From the NCBI RefSeq assembly GCF_042682545.1, contig NZ_JBHUHQ010000021.1: DNA of 64,000 bases. The stretch is one strand, 5' to 3'. Under the pieces are notes generated by a model. It had not been told where the DNA came from. It did no database searches and saw only the letters and a program-made list of their open reading frames with translations. A program made the translations under genes and the position numbers. Source of the stretch: Ornithinibacillus salinisoli (GTDB taxonomy: Bacteria; Bacillota; Bacilli; Bacillales; Amphibacillaceae). Shown here one piece after another: positions 27,754 through 36,542 of the stretch (position 1 is the first letter of the stretch; every line of letters begins with the position of its first letter).

Positions 27754-29304
27754 TTGTCCAAACAAACTTTTTTACAAGGAACACTTATCTTGATAATCGC
27801 AGGAATGATAACAAGATTCTTAGGATTTATTAATCGCTTAGTAGTTGCTCGTTTAATGGGAGAAGAGGGTGTCGGTCTGTATATGATGGCTCTTCCTACC
27901 TTGTTCTTAGTCATGACTTTCACACAGCTTGGACTACCTGTTGCTATATCAAAACGTGTGGCTGAAGCAGAAGCGAAAAATAACCCTGCAAAAGTAAAAC
28001 AAATTCTCATTGTATCACTAATTATAACAGGTGTTTCTAGCATTCTTTTTACATCGATTATGATCTTTGCAGGACCATTTATCGCAACTACATTATTAAC
28101 GGATGAACGGACATTATACCCACTCATTGCCATAAGTCCTATTATCCCCATAGTTGCTATATCATCTGTTTTACGTGGCTATTTCCAAGGGAAACAAAAC
28201 ATGAAACCACAAAGTTATGCCCAGGTTATTGAACAGATCGTACGAATTAGTTGTGTGGCTTTATTTGTAAATCTACTTCTACCTTTTGGTGTCGAATACG
28301 CAGCTGCAGGTGCCATGTTTAGTGTTATTTTAGGAGAATTCGTATCACTCTGTTATATGATATATCTATTTAAACGGAAAAAAACCGTTCGAATTAGATA
28401 CAGGTTTTTCTCTTATTTAAAAACGAGTAAAAATACATTAAAGGAACTGTTTTCCATTGCACTGCCAAGCACAGGTAGTAGAATGATTGGATCGATATCA
28501 AACTTTTTAGAGCCCATTTTAGTCGCCCAAAGTCTTTATATTGCTGGTATTTCGACAACTGTGGCAACGAAACAATATGGAGAACTTACAGGGTATGTAC
28601 TTCCCTTATTGTTCTTGCCGACATTTATTACTCATTCGTTGTCGATTGCTTTAGTCCCATCTATATCCGAAGCAGAAGCAAATTTAAATAGAAAAATAAT
28701 TCATTATCGTATCCACCAATCAATCCGTATTTCCTTTGCATCTGGTGCTATAGCTACCATTGTATTAACGCTATTTTCTGACCCTATACTTACTTTTATG
28801 TATGGTTCAGCAAATGCTAGTAAGTATTTAGTGCTTATGGCTCCATTATTTATTCTCCTGTACATTCAAGCACCGTTACAAGCTACATTACAAGCACTAG
28901 ACTTTGCCAGACCAGCAATGTGGAATAGTTTAATAGGCGCAGTATGTAAATTGACGTTATTATGTTTGCTTGCATCTAATGAACAATTCGGCATGATGGG
29001 CGTTGCTATGTCCATGTCGGTAGGAGTTATCTTGGTTACGTTATTGCATCTAGGAACATTACAAAAATTAATCCAATTTTCTATTCCAATGAAAGACATT
29101 ATTAAAATGGTATTATTACTTTTACTAACCTGGATGGTTGGAAGTTTCCTCAAGAATATTTATATGACACTGGATTCGAATATTTTTATTTTTCTAGTAT
29201 TATTAATCGCCCTAGTGATAATCTATATTTTCTTTTTATTTATTTTGAAATTTATCACGAAGGAAGAATTGAAACAAATACCTATATTGCAAAAATGGAT
29301 TTAA
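27754..29304 (+). CDS. spoVB: Stage V sporulation protein B, MOP-family lipid flippase-like
   Basis: This 516-residue polytopic protein has about 14 membrane segments. The N-terminus KQTFLQGTLILIIAGMITRF and the motifs GEEGVGLYMMALP and TQLGLPVAISKRVAEAEA closely match SpoVB. SpoVB belongs to the MOP (multidrug/oligosaccharidyl-lipid/polysaccharide) exporters and is needed for spore cortex synthesis, probably lipid II flipping in the mother cell. The start is TTG at 27754 with a moderate AAGGCAGG site. Confidence 0.93.
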   Translation: MSKQTFLQGTLILIIAGMITRFLGFINRLVVARLMGEEGVGLYMMALPTLFLVMTFTQLGLPVAISKRVAEAEAKNNPAKVKQILIVSLIITGVSSILFTSIMIFAGPFIATTLLTDERTLYPLIAISPIIPIVAISSVLRGYFQGKQNMKPQSYAQVIEQIVRISCVALFVNLLLPFGVEYAAAGAMFSVILGEFVSLCYMIYLFKRKKTVRIRYRFFSYLKTSKNTLKELFSIALPSTGSRMIGSISNFLEPILVAQSLYIAGISTTVATKQYGELTGYVLPLLFLPTFITHSLSIALVPSISEAEANLNRKIIHYRIHQSIRISFASGAIATIVLTLFSDPILTFMYGSANASKYLVLMAPLFILLYIQAPLQATLQALDFARPAMWNSLIGAVCKLTLLCLLASNEQFGMMGVAMSMSVGVILVTLLHLGTLQKLIQFSIPMKDIIKMVLLLLLTWMVGSFLKNIYMTLDSNIFIFLVLLIALVIIYIFFLFILKFITKEELKQIPILQKWI

Positions 29305-29380
29305 TTTTTTAAAAAAACTCGTCTATTTTCTTTGGACATGAATAAAATGACAGTAACTGGACATTCAGGGGGGAGATATG

Positions 29381-29767
29381 ATGCAAAGTAAACATTTTGT
29401 TGCATTAATGTATGGGTGGATTGTAATACTTGGGTTAATATTGATTGCAAGCTTTTCATTAGCATTATTACTTCGTTTTTCATCATTTAATGAACCAACA
29501 TTATCATGGGTTGCGTTAGTTATTGGATTAATTTCTTTATTTATCGGTGGGCTAATCGCAGGGATCAAAGGAAAAGCAAAAGGATGGATGATTGGAGCAT
29601 TTACTGGCTTAGGATTTACTATTTTCACATTTCTTGTTCAATATCTAGGTTATCAGCAATCCTTTTCTCTAGAACAATCGATTCATCACCTGTTTTATAT
29701 TTCTGCGGCTCTATTCGGTGGTGTTATTGGTGTAAATATTGTAACCGATGAAAATAAGAATTCCTAA
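29381..29767 (+). CDS. yrzE: TIGR04086-family membrane protein (YrzE-like)
   Basis: This 128-residue protein has four membrane segments (residues ~6-28, 40-60, 66-88, 98-118) and Gly-rich turns such as FIGGLIAGIKGKAKGW. It corresponds to the YrzE family found between spoVB and yajC in Bacillus. Function unknown. GGGGGGAG precedes ATG at 29381 by 5 nt; the ATG at 29378 would be too close to the site. A terminator follows, so it probably ends the spoVB transcript. Confidence 0.85.
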   Translation: MQSKHFVALMYGWIVILGLILIASFSLALLLRFSSFNEPTLSWVALVIGLISLFIGGLIAGIKGKAKGWMIGAFTGLGFTIFTFLVQYLGYQQSFSLEQSIHHLFYISAALFGGVIGVNIVTDENKNS

Positions 29768-29768
29768 T

Positions 29769-29803
29769 GAAAAAAAGAGGCATCCTTAGAGGAGCCTCTT
29801 TTT
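29769..29803. terminator. Terminator after the yrzE-like gene
   Basis: AAAAAGAGGC pairs with GCCTCTTTTT around a short loop. It works on the plus strand and, because of the flanking A run, probably also for yajC on the minus strand. Confidence 0.85.
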
Positions 29804-29933
29804 AATTGGAAAAAATAAAAATAATACCTGCGGATAACGTACAGCCATGAACAATCACGCCCTCCTATGAAAAAAGTTTCTTCATTCAGTGACGTGGTGT
29901 TCCATTTCGCACGTGCTCGTCCGCTAATCAGTG

Positions 29934-30194
29934 TTACTCAGATTTTAACTCTCTTACTGCTGAACGGTCATATGTAAGTTTCGTACCGTCGCCTGCTTGC
30001 AATACGATTGTGTTCTCATCAAGTGCATGAATAACACCATGAAATCCACCAATAGTAACTACAGTATCACCTTTTTGAAGATTAGCTTGCATTTGACCTA
30101 CTTGCTTTTGACGTTTTTGTTGTGGACGAATAAGCAAGAAATAAAAAATAACAAACATCAACACAAGCATAATAATAGGACTAAAAGCTTCCAT
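29934..30194 (-). CDS. yajC: Preprotein translocase accessory subunit YajC
   Basis: This 86-residue protein has one N-terminal membrane segment (residues ~6-22), the YajC signature LLIRPQQKRQKQ and then a small soluble domain (KGDTVVTIGGFHGVIHAL). YajC associates with SecDF-YEG. GAGGTG precedes the ATG. It lies 18 bp downstream of tgt in the queA-tgt-yajC cluster. Confidence 0.95.
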   Translation of the reverse strand: MEAFSPIIMLVLMFVIFYFLLIRPQQKRQKQVGQMQANLQKGDTVVTIGGFHGVIHALDENTIVLQAGDGTKLTYDRSAVRELKSE

Positions 30195-30212
30195 TTCATT
30201 TCACCTCTTTCA

Positions 30213-31355
30213 TTAGAAATTTTTGGCATTCGGTTGATTCAATCCATATTGTTCAAAGAATGCTTCTCGAAAGTCCCCAAGTCGATCTTCTCGAATCGCA
30301 TTTCGGACTTGCTCCATTAATTTTAACAGAAAATATAAGTTATGATAAGTAGTAAGTCTAAAACCATACGTTTCATTACATTTAATTAGGTGTCGAATGT
30401 AGGCACGCGTATAATTTTTACATACATGACAATCACAGTTTTCATCTATTGGACTAAAATCTCTAGCATATTTCGCATTACGTACGACTAACCTTCCGTT
30501 TGATGTCATACATGTTCCATTTCGTGCAATTCTTGTTGGCAATACACAATCAAACATATCAATTCCTCGAATTGCACCATCAATTAAGGAGTCAGGAGAA
30601 CCTACTCCCATTAAATAACGAGGCTTGTTAGTTGGCATTAATGGCGTCGTAAATTCTAGCACTCGATTCATGACATCCTTAGGTTCACCAACTGAAAGTC
30701 CTCCAACCGCATATCCCGGGAAATCAAGTGATACTAAATCTTGAGCACTCTGCTTACGTAATTCCTCATACTCGCCACCTTGGATAATTCCAAACAGTCC
30801 TTGCACATCTTTGCGTTCATGTGCTTGCAAACATCGTTCTGCCCATCGAGATGTTCTTTCTACCGATGCTTTCATATAATCATACGTTGCTGGATATGGT
30901 GGACATTCATCAAATGCCATCATGATATCCGAACCTAACGCATTTTGGATTTGCATCGCCCTTTCTGGTGATAGAAATAACTTCTCACCACTTAAATGAT
31001 TCCGGAAATGGACACCTTCCTCTTTTATTTCTCGCATATCACTCAGGCTAAATACTTGAAATCCTCCTGAATCAGTAAGGATTGCCCCATCCCAATTCAT
31101 GAATTTATGTAATCCGCCTGCCTCACGAATGATGTCTTCTCCAGGACGTAACCATAAATGATACGTATTAGAAAGAATGATGTTTGCATTCATATCTTGT
31201 AATTCTTCCGGGCTCATTGTTTTTACCGTTGCAAGAGTTCCAACCGGCATAAATGTTGGCGTATCAAAGGTTCCATGGGGTGTATGGACTCGTCCAAGTC
31301 TTGCGCCAGTTTGCTTACATGTTTTTATAAATTCATATCTTATAGGTGTTGTCAT
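30213..31355 (-). CDS. tgt: Queuine tRNA-ribosyltransferase (tRNA-guanine transglycosylase)
   Basis: This 380-residue TIM-barrel enzyme exchanges G34 of tRNAs with GUN anticodons for preQ1. The ILTDSGGFQVFSL segment near residue 93 holds the substrate-binding aspartate, LPTRIARNG marks the second active-site region, and the zinc site C-D-C-H-V-C...H is at residues ~304-340. AAAGGAAC precedes the ATG. It lies 17 bp downstream of queA. Confidence 0.97.
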   Translation of the reverse strand: MTTPIRYEFIKTCKQTGARLGRVHTPHGTFDTPTFMPVGTLATVKTMSPEELQDMNANIILSNTYHLWLRPGEDIIREAGGLHKFMNWDGAILTDSGGFQVFSLSDMREIKEEGVHFRNHLSGEKLFLSPERAMQIQNALGSDIMMAFDECPPYPATYDYMKASVERTSRWAERCLQAHERKDVQGLFGIIQGGEYEELRKQSAQDLVSLDFPGYAVGGLSVGEPKDVMNRVLEFTTPLMPTNKPRYLMGVGSPDSLIDGAIRGIDMFDCVLPTRIARNGTCMTSNGRLVVRNAKYARDFSPIDENCDCHVCKNYTRAYIRHLIKCNETYGFRLTTYHNLYFLLKLMEQVRNAIREDRLGDFREAFFEQYGLNQPNAKNF

Positions 31356-31372
31356 ATATCTCGTTCCTTTTT

Positions 31373-32401
31373 TTATAAAATTAGCATAGCATCACCAAAA
31401 CTAAAAAACCGGTAACGTTCTCTAACCGCTTCTTCGTAAGCTGATAATACCGTTTCTTTGTCTACAAAAGCACTAACAAGCATAATTAATGTAGATTTAG
31501 GTAGGTGGAAGTTAGTAATTAACCCATCAATTGCTCGGAATTGATACGGTGGATAGATAAAAATATCTGTCCAACCACTTGATTCCACAAATCTTCCGTC
31601 ATGATCTCTTGCGATTGTTTCGAGTGTTCGAGTCGATGTTGTACCTACTGAAATAATTCTTCCGCCATTTTCCTTCTCCTTCGTAAGTGTATCTGCTGTT
31701 TCTTTGGACATATGGTAAAATTCGGCATGCATCTCATGATCATCAACATCCTCAACACTTACTGGTCGAAATGTCCCTAGACCTACGTGTAAAGTGATAA
31801 ACGCTATGGTTACGCCCATCTCTTTTATCTCTTCAAGTAATTCCTCTGTGAAATGAAGTCCCGCTGTTGGGGCAGCTGCTGACCCTTCTTCTTTAGCATA
31901 CACAGTTTGATACCGCTCTCTTTCAGGTAGCTGCTCCTTAATGTACGGTGGAAGTGGCATTTCACCTAATTGATCGAGAACCTCATAAAATATTCCCTCA
32001 TATTCAAACTGAAAAATGCGTCCTCCATGGTCCTTTACATCTGTACAAGTCGCCTTTAATTTTCCGTCTCCAAATAGGAGCGTAGTACCTTTTTTAACCT
32101 TTTTAGCCGGTTTCGTTAGCACTTCCCATTTATCTTCTTCTTGCTGATGTAAAAGCAACACTTCAATCTTGGCACCTGTATCTTTTTTTACACCAAACAG
32201 TCTGGCCGGAAGAACTCTTGTGTCATTTAATACAAGACAGTCCCCCTTTTTTAAGTACTGTTTAATATCCTTAAAAACACTATGCTTGGTTTTCTTGGTG
32301 TCTCGATTTAATACGAGTAGTCGTGATGATGTTCGATCTTTTAATGGTGTTTGTGCAATTAATTCTTCTGGTAAATCAAAATCAAAATCTTCAATTTTCA
32401 T
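31373..32401 (-). CDS. queA: S-adenosylmethionine:tRNA ribosyltransferase-isomerase
   Basis: This 342-residue enzyme converts preQ1 in tRNA to epoxyqueuosine using the ribosyl part of SAM. Family motifs include FDLPEELIAQ at the N-terminus, VLNDTRVLPARLFG, APTAGLHFTEELL and GLITNFHLPKSTLIMLVSAF. ATAGGAG precedes the ATG. It heads the queA-tgt-yajC cluster and lies downstream of ruvB and a small membrane protein. Confidence 0.97.
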   Translation of the reverse strand: MKIEDFDFDLPEELIAQTPLKDRTSSRLLVLNRDTKKTKHSVFKDIKQYLKKGDCLVLNDTRVLPARLFGVKKDTGAKIEVLLLHQQEEDKWEVLTKPAKKVKKGTTLLFGDGKLKATCTDVKDHGGRIFQFEYEGIFYEVLDQLGEMPLPPYIKEQLPERERYQTVYAKEEGSAAAPTAGLHFTEELLEEIKEMGVTIAFITLHVGLGTFRPVSVEDVDDHEMHAEFYHMSKETADTLTKEKENGGRIISVGTTSTRTLETIARDHDGRFVESSGWTDIFIYPPYQFRAIDGLITNFHLPKSTLIMLVSAFVDKETVLSAYEEAVRERYRFFSFGDAMLIL

Positions 32402-32420
32402 GATGTAACTCCTATTCTTC

Positions 32421-32618
32421 CTATCGAAATCTTCCTATAATGAAAAAAATCAATGATAAAATAATACTAACCACGATCGACGTCATGATTGGAAAATGAA
32501 AGGAAAAATTCCCCTTTTTGAAACTAATGTCTCCTGGTAACCTGCCAATAAACGTCCAAAGCAGCCCAATAACTAAAAATATAATACCAATTAAAATGAA
32601 TACCTTGCCAATATTCAT
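32421..32618 (-). CDS. DUF2905-family small membrane protein
   Basis: This 65-residue protein has two membrane segments (residues ~6-26 and ~42-62) joined by the motif IGRLPGDISFKKGNFSFHFP, which marks DUF2905. Function unknown. Its ATG overlaps the ruvB stop by one base (TAATG), so translation is coupled to ruvB. The same neighbour occurs next to ruvB and queA in many Bacillaceae. Confidence 0.88.
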   Translation of the reverse strand: MNIGKVFILIGIIFLVIGLLWTFIGRLPGDISFKKGNFSFHFPIMTSIVVSIILSLIFFIIGRFR

Positions 32619-33619
32619 TACGAATCATTCACTTTCAATCCAAAATGTTCATATGCTTTTGCTGTTACTAATCTTCCCCTTGGAGTACGTTGAATAAACC
32701 CAATTTGTAATAAATATGGTTCGTACACGTCTTCAATTGTCTGTGATTCTTCTCTAATAGTTGCTGCAATTGTCTCTAAACCAACTGGGCCACCTTGAAA
32801 TCCTTCTATTATTCCCTTAAGAAGTTTGTGGTCAATGTGATCCAAACCAACGTCATCAACCTGTAACATTTTTAGTGCAGTTGACGTTGTTTCCAGACTT
32901 ATTTCTGTTTCACCCCTCACTTGGGATATATCTCGAATCCTTTTTAATAATCGATTTGCAATCCGTGGAGTTCCCCTCGATCTTCTCGCTACCTCAATAG
33001 CAGCTTCTTTTGCTATCGGGGCTTCAAAAATATCCGCAGTACGTTCGACGATCGCACATAAATCCTTCGCTTCATAATATTCTAACCGACTTAGCACTCC
33101 GAATCTATCTCGTAGTGGTGCAGATAATAAACCCGCTCTCGTCGTTGCTCCAACTAACGTGAATGGAGGTAGGTCTATCCGAACCGACCTTGCACTTGGC
33201 CCAGTTCCAATCACAATATCAATAAAAAAGTCTTCCATTGCGGAATACAACACTTCTTCAACCGATCTAGGCAAGCGGTGCACCTCATCAATAAATAAAA
33301 CGTCCCCCGGTTCTAGTGATGAAAGAATAGCAGCTAAGTCTCCAGCACGGTCTATCGCAGGTCCAGATGTAGAGCGAAATTGAACTCCCAATTCATTTGC
33401 AATGATAGCAGCTAATGTTGTTTTACCTAGTCCTGGAGGTCCATATAATAGCACGTGGTCTAACGGTTCATTCCTCATTTTAGCAGCTTGTATAAATATA
33501 CTTAAATTCTCTTTTACCTTTGACTGTCCAATATATTGTTTAAGTGATGTGGGGCGAAGACTTAGTTCAACAGTAGAATCTTCCTCTTGTAATTCACCTG
33601 TTACCATACGCTCTTCCAT
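32618..33619 (-). CDS. ruvB: Holliday junction branch-migration ATPase RuvB
   Basis: This 333-residue AAA+ motor has Walker A GPPGLGKTT (residues ~60-68), Walker B LFIDEVHRL, sensor GATTRAGLLS and the C-terminal winged helix ending in TPRGRLVT. It forms hexameric rings that drive branch migration with RuvA. AAGGGGG precedes the ATG. It lies 16 bp downstream of ruvA. Confidence 0.97.
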   Translation of the reverse strand: MEERMVTGELQEEDSTVELSLRPTSLKQYIGQSKVKENLSIFIQAAKMRNEPLDHVLLYGPPGLGKTTLAAIIANELGVQFRSTSGPAIDRAGDLAAILSSLEPGDVLFIDEVHRLPRSVEEVLYSAMEDFFIDIVIGTGPSARSVRIDLPPFTLVGATTRAGLLSAPLRDRFGVLSRLEYYEAKDLCAIVERTADIFEAPIAKEAAIEVARRSRGTPRIANRLLKRIRDISQVRGETEISLETTSTALKMLQVDDVGLDHIDHKLLKGIIEGFQGGPVGLETIAATIREESQTIEDVYEPYLLQIGFIQRTPRGRLVTAKAYEHFGLKVNDS

Positions 33620-33635
33620 TATTTTTTCCCCCTTG

Positions 33636-34241
33636 TTAGTTTTTCATTAATAATGACAATGCTTTTCGAATTATCTCATCTGTACTACCTAATTGTTCCT
33701 TTTGGAGTTCCGGTAAGATAGGCTTAATCTCTCTGTCTGTATACCCTAGAGCTTTTAATGCTTCTTGTGCTTCTTTGATATCCTCAGCACCTACTCGATC
33801 CGTATCGTTCGATACATCTGTTTCATTGGTAATTGTCACCATAGAAGTGAGTTTTCCTTTTAAATCTAATATCATTTGGCGTGCCGTTTTCTTCCCAACC
33901 CCTGGAAAACTCGTTAGAAACTTATCATCTTCCTGCTCAATTGCACTAATGAATCCAGGAATATCCACACTACCTAAAATAGCTAAAGCACCTTTTGGTC
34001 CTATACCAGAAACAGATATTAATTTCGTAAATAAATGTTTCTCTTCCTCATTCTTAAAACCATATAATATTTGAGCATCTTCTCGTACATAATGATATGT
34101 ATAAATTTTTACTTCTTTATTTAAAGATTGCTGAAAGTAATATGGGTTTGGGCATATAATTTCGTATCCGATACCTTGTATATCCACAATCACAGCTTCA
34201 TCCGTTATGTATGTTAAATCACCATTTATATAAGCAATCAT
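33636..34241 (-). CDS. ruvA: Holliday junction DNA-binding protein RuvA
   Basis: This 201-residue protein has the N-terminal OB fold (MIAYINGDLTYITDEAVIVD), two helix-hairpin-helix motifs (LISVSGIGPKGALAIL and LTSFPGVGKKTARQMIL) and a C-terminal domain III (ALKALGYTDREIKPIL) that contacts RuvB. ATG at 34241 follows GGGGGAG and gives the family N-terminus; longer in-frame starts are not supported. B. subtilis has bofC just upstream of ruvA; here yebC takes that place. Confidence 0.96.
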   Translation of the reverse strand: MIAYINGDLTYITDEAVIVDIQGIGYEIICPNPYYFQQSLNKEVKIYTYHYVREDAQILYGFKNEEEKHLFTKLISVSGIGPKGALAILGSVDIPGFISAIEQEDDKFLTSFPGVGKKTARQMILDLKGKLTSMVTITNETDVSNDTDRVGAEDIKEAQEALKALGYTDREIKPILPELQKEQLGSTDEIIRKALSLLMKN

Positions 34242-34292
34242 CGTATCTCCCCCAATATTCTTTTCTATTCTAACACAATTCCAAGTAATACA

Positions 34293-34325
34293 TGAAAAAC
34301 TTCCACCCAATATAGAATGGAAGTT
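34293..34325 (-). terminator. Terminator after yebC
   Basis: Minus strand AACTTCCA pairs with TGGAAGTT across a 12-nt loop and is followed by a T run. It separates yebC from ruvAB. Confidence 0.82.
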
Positions 34326-34328
34326 AAC

Positions 34329-35060
34329 TTATTCAATTTCCTTTAAATTATGGTAAATATCTTGAACATCTTCATTTTCTTCAAGTGTTTCCATTAAATT
34401 GTGCATGTTAGCCTCGTCTTCAGGCGCTAATGTTTGATAGTTTTGTGGTATGAGAGTAACTTCTTGCTCTTCTAGCTCATAATCATTAGCCCGTAAATGG
34501 TCACAAACTGATGGAAAGTCATCTGGTGATGTAAAAACTTCAAACACGTCACCGTCTGTTATAATATCTTCCGCTCCAGCTTCAATTACCTCTAACGTCA
34601 TATCCTCTTCTGAAATGCTTCCATTCTCATTGACAATGGCAATATATCCTTTTCTTTCGAACATAAAAGATACACTTCCATTTTCCCCTAGATTACCACC
34701 ATTTTTCTTAAAAGCATGTCTAATCTCAGCAGCTGTTCTATTTCGATTGTCCGTTAGAACGTGAACGATTACAGCTACACCACCTGGACCATAGCCTTCG
34801 TAGGTAATTTCCTCATACTTCGCTCCATCTATTGAACCTGTTGCCTTCTTTATTGCCCGATCAATATTATCATTTGGCATATTATCTGCTTTTGCCTTAT
34901 CTACAGCTGCCCTTAACGAAGCATTTGTAGATAGATCTCCTCCGCCCTGTTTAGCAGCAATATAAATATCTTTTGCATGACGCATGAAAATTTTGCCTTT
35001 TTTTGCATCCTGAGCATTTTTTCTTTTCTGTATATTCTTCCATTTTGAATGTCCCGCCAT
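34329..35060 (-). CDS. yebC: YebC/PmpR-family protein (TACO1-like)
   Basis: This 243-residue protein carries the YebC signature at the N-terminus (AGHSKWKNIQKRKNAQDAKK) and YEGYGPGGVAVIVHVLTDNRNR in the middle. The family was annotated as a transcription regulator; recent work supports a role in translation of difficult motifs such as polyproline. Which applies here cannot be read from the sequence. AGGGAGAGGAG precedes the ATG. It is a single-gene unit bounded by a terminator. Confidence 0.94.
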   Translation of the reverse strand: MAGHSKWKNIQKRKNAQDAKKGKIFMRHAKDIYIAAKQGGGDLSTNASLRAAVDKAKADNMPNDNIDRAIKKATGSIDGAKYEEITYEGYGPGGVAVIVHVLTDNRNRTAAEIRHAFKKNGGNLGENGSVSFMFERKGYIAIVNENGSISEEDMTLEVIEAGAEDIITDGDVFEVFTSPDDFPSVCDHLRANDYELEEQEVTLIPQNYQTLAPEDEANMHNLMETLEENEDVQDIYHNLKEIE

Positions 35061-35150
35061 AAGAGAATCTCCTCTCCCTTTTGATTCATCATTTAACTAT
35101 ATCAAAAATGAAGCAGGATATGAAGTGAGGCAAATTTGAAACAAATTCAT

Positions 35151-35714
35151 TTATTGATCTGTACCAAAAAAGTCTTCCAAAAATCGATCTGTGTTCTCAT
35201 CTGAACTAATTTGATTAGAATTTAAATTCCTCATTCGGTTCCAGTAGATATTGTCTGTGTAAACAACTATTTGTTTATCCTGGACGAATTGTTGTACCTC
35301 TCGTTCAATTTGTTGTGCACGATCATCCACATCTCCTAGTGAAGTTTGATCTGAATGGTTATTTAATATGACGGCTACTACAATTCGGTCATCTGTTTCG
35401 GATACCTGAGCTTGCTTAATGTATTTATGCTCAGATAAATGTTCTGAGATCTCCATGGTCCGTTCATTTGTATATCGGTCCATATTTCTTTCGTTTGTTT
35501 CACCACCATTTAACCCCTCCAATTCACTTTGAGGGTAACCACCTTGTTCCCCTATGGATTGATCCTGCCCTAGTCTATCTCGCTGTTCTTCCGGTGTTTC
35601 ATAATGAATGGGTTGTAAATTATTTTCTTGATTATTTGCATGTCTACCTTCCTCTTGGTTTGTACAACCAATAAGAAAAAGCATTGCTGCATATAACATG
35701 ATATATTTTCTCAT
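35151..35714 (-). CDS. coxA: YhcN/YlaJ-family sporulation lipoprotein (CoxA-like)
   Basis: This 187-residue protein has a lipoprotein signal peptide with lipobox LIGC (cysteine at residue 17), a hydrophilic Asn/Gln/Glu-rich linker (~20-70) and a C-terminal YhcN/YlaJ domain (~80-170) with VVAVILNNHSDQTSLGDVD. Its position near safA matches CoxA (YrbB) of B. subtilis, a spore-cortex-associated lipoprotein. Orthology to CoxA is inferred from position and family. The ribosome binding site AAGGGAGG is inside a 13-bp hairpin, which is unusual. Confidence 0.83.
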   Translation of the reverse strand: MRKYIMLYAAMLFLIGCTNQEEGRHANNQENNLQPIHYETPEEQRDRLGQDQSIGEQGGYPQSELEGLNGGETNERNMDRYTNERTMEISEHLSEHKYIKQAQVSETDDRIVVAVILNNHSDQTSLGDVDDRAQQIEREVQQFVQDKQIVVYTDNIYWNRMRNLNSNQISSDENTDRFLEDFFGTDQ

Positions 35715-35719
35715 ATTAA

Positions 35720-35756
35720 AAACCTCCCTTATGCCTAGTTTGTATAAGGGAGGTTT
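35720..35756 (-). promoter_or_regulatory. Hairpin overlapping the ribosome binding site of the coxA-like gene
   Basis: Minus strand: AAACCTCCCTTAT (35744-35756) pairs perfectly with ATAAGGGAGGTTT (35720-35732) across an 11-nt loop. The 3' arm contains AAGGGAGG, the only good ribosome binding site for the ATG at 35714 (GGAGG is 8 nt upstream). The arm ends in TTT, then TAATATG. The plus strand shows the same stem followed by TTTAAAT. The hairpin lies between the coxA-like gene and the end of nadE. It may restrict translation in read-through transcripts. Confidence 0.7.
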
Positions 35757-35774
35757 AAATACACATGGTAATTT

Positions 35775-36509
35775 TTAATTTCGTGTGAATTGCGCAAGAG
35801 GATTTCGTTTATGTGCAGATTTTCGGTGCATACGCTCTATTATTTCCTTATCTGCATCAGGGATTGATTCACCTTTTAAGTATGCATCAATCTTATTATA
35901 TGTTGTACCCATTTCAGATTCATCTGTTTGGCCTTCCCAAAGATCTGCACTAGGTTTCTTATCAATTACTTCTTGAGGTACTCCTAAGTATTTTGCTAAT
36001 TCTCTTACTTCACCTTTAGTAAATTCGACAATAGGTAAAATATCGACTCCACCATCACCATATTTTGTAAAGTAGCCCGTATACCATTCTGCTGCATTAT
36101 CTGTACCAACTACTAAATAATTATAATTCGTTGCAACCGTGTACAGCGTACTCATTCTTAGCCTAGCTCTTAAATTTGCGTCAGCTAATTTTCCTTTTTC
36201 CTCATTAAATTCTTCTTTTAATTGTTTTTTCACTTCGGAAAACAAAACGTGATGAGTTTCAGCTAAGTCGACGGTTATTCCTTTCATTCCACATGCATCA
36301 ATTACTTTTTCTGCATGCTGCATACCCTCAGGATCACTATTTAAGGGCATGATAACACCAAGTGAATCATCTGGACAAGCTCGTTTTATTAAATTTGCAA
36401 CGACAGCAGAATCTATTCCCCCACTAACTCCGACGACCAAGCCATTTACACCGGCCTCTTCTACTTGCTTCCTTAGCCAATCAACTATTTTTTCTACTAA
36501 TTTCTCCAA
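35775..36509 (-). CDS. nadE: Ammonia-dependent NAD+ synthetase
   Basis: This 244-residue enzyme is the short, ammonia-dependent form of NadE, which converts nicotinate adenine dinucleotide to NAD+. The ATP pyrophosphatase loop GVSGGIDSAVV is at residues ~27-37; later VVGTDNAAEWYTGYFTKYGD and the KKPSADLWEGQTDE loop are present. It is about 28 residues shorter than B. subtilis NadE. The start is TTG at 36509 with AAAGGAG 8 nt upstream. It is downstream of the kinase-like gene and safA, an unusual place for nadE. Confidence 0.93.
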   Translation of the reverse strand: MEKLVEKIVDWLRKQVEEAGVNGLVVGVSGGIDSAVVANLIKRACPDDSLGVIMPLNSDPEGMQHAEKVIDACGMKGITVDLAETHHVLFSEVKKQLKEEFNEEKGKLADANLRARLRMSTLYTVATNYNYLVVGTDNAAEWYTGYFTKYGDGGVDILPIVEFTKGEVRELAKYLGVPQEVIDKKPSADLWEGQTDESEMGTTYNKIDAYLKGESIPDADKEIIERMHRKSAHKRNPLAQFTRN

Positions 36510-36542
36510 AATAAACGCTCCTTTATCTCTTTATATAATTTC

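Noticed and set aside
27708..28151. Minus-strand frame of 147 codons opposite spoVB
   Set aside because: It is antisense to a well-conserved membrane protein gene and has no family features or site.
34242..34310. Longer N-terminus of RuvA
   Set aside because: RuvA normally begins with MIAY/MIxx at the OB fold; GGGGGAG lies directly before ATG at 34241.
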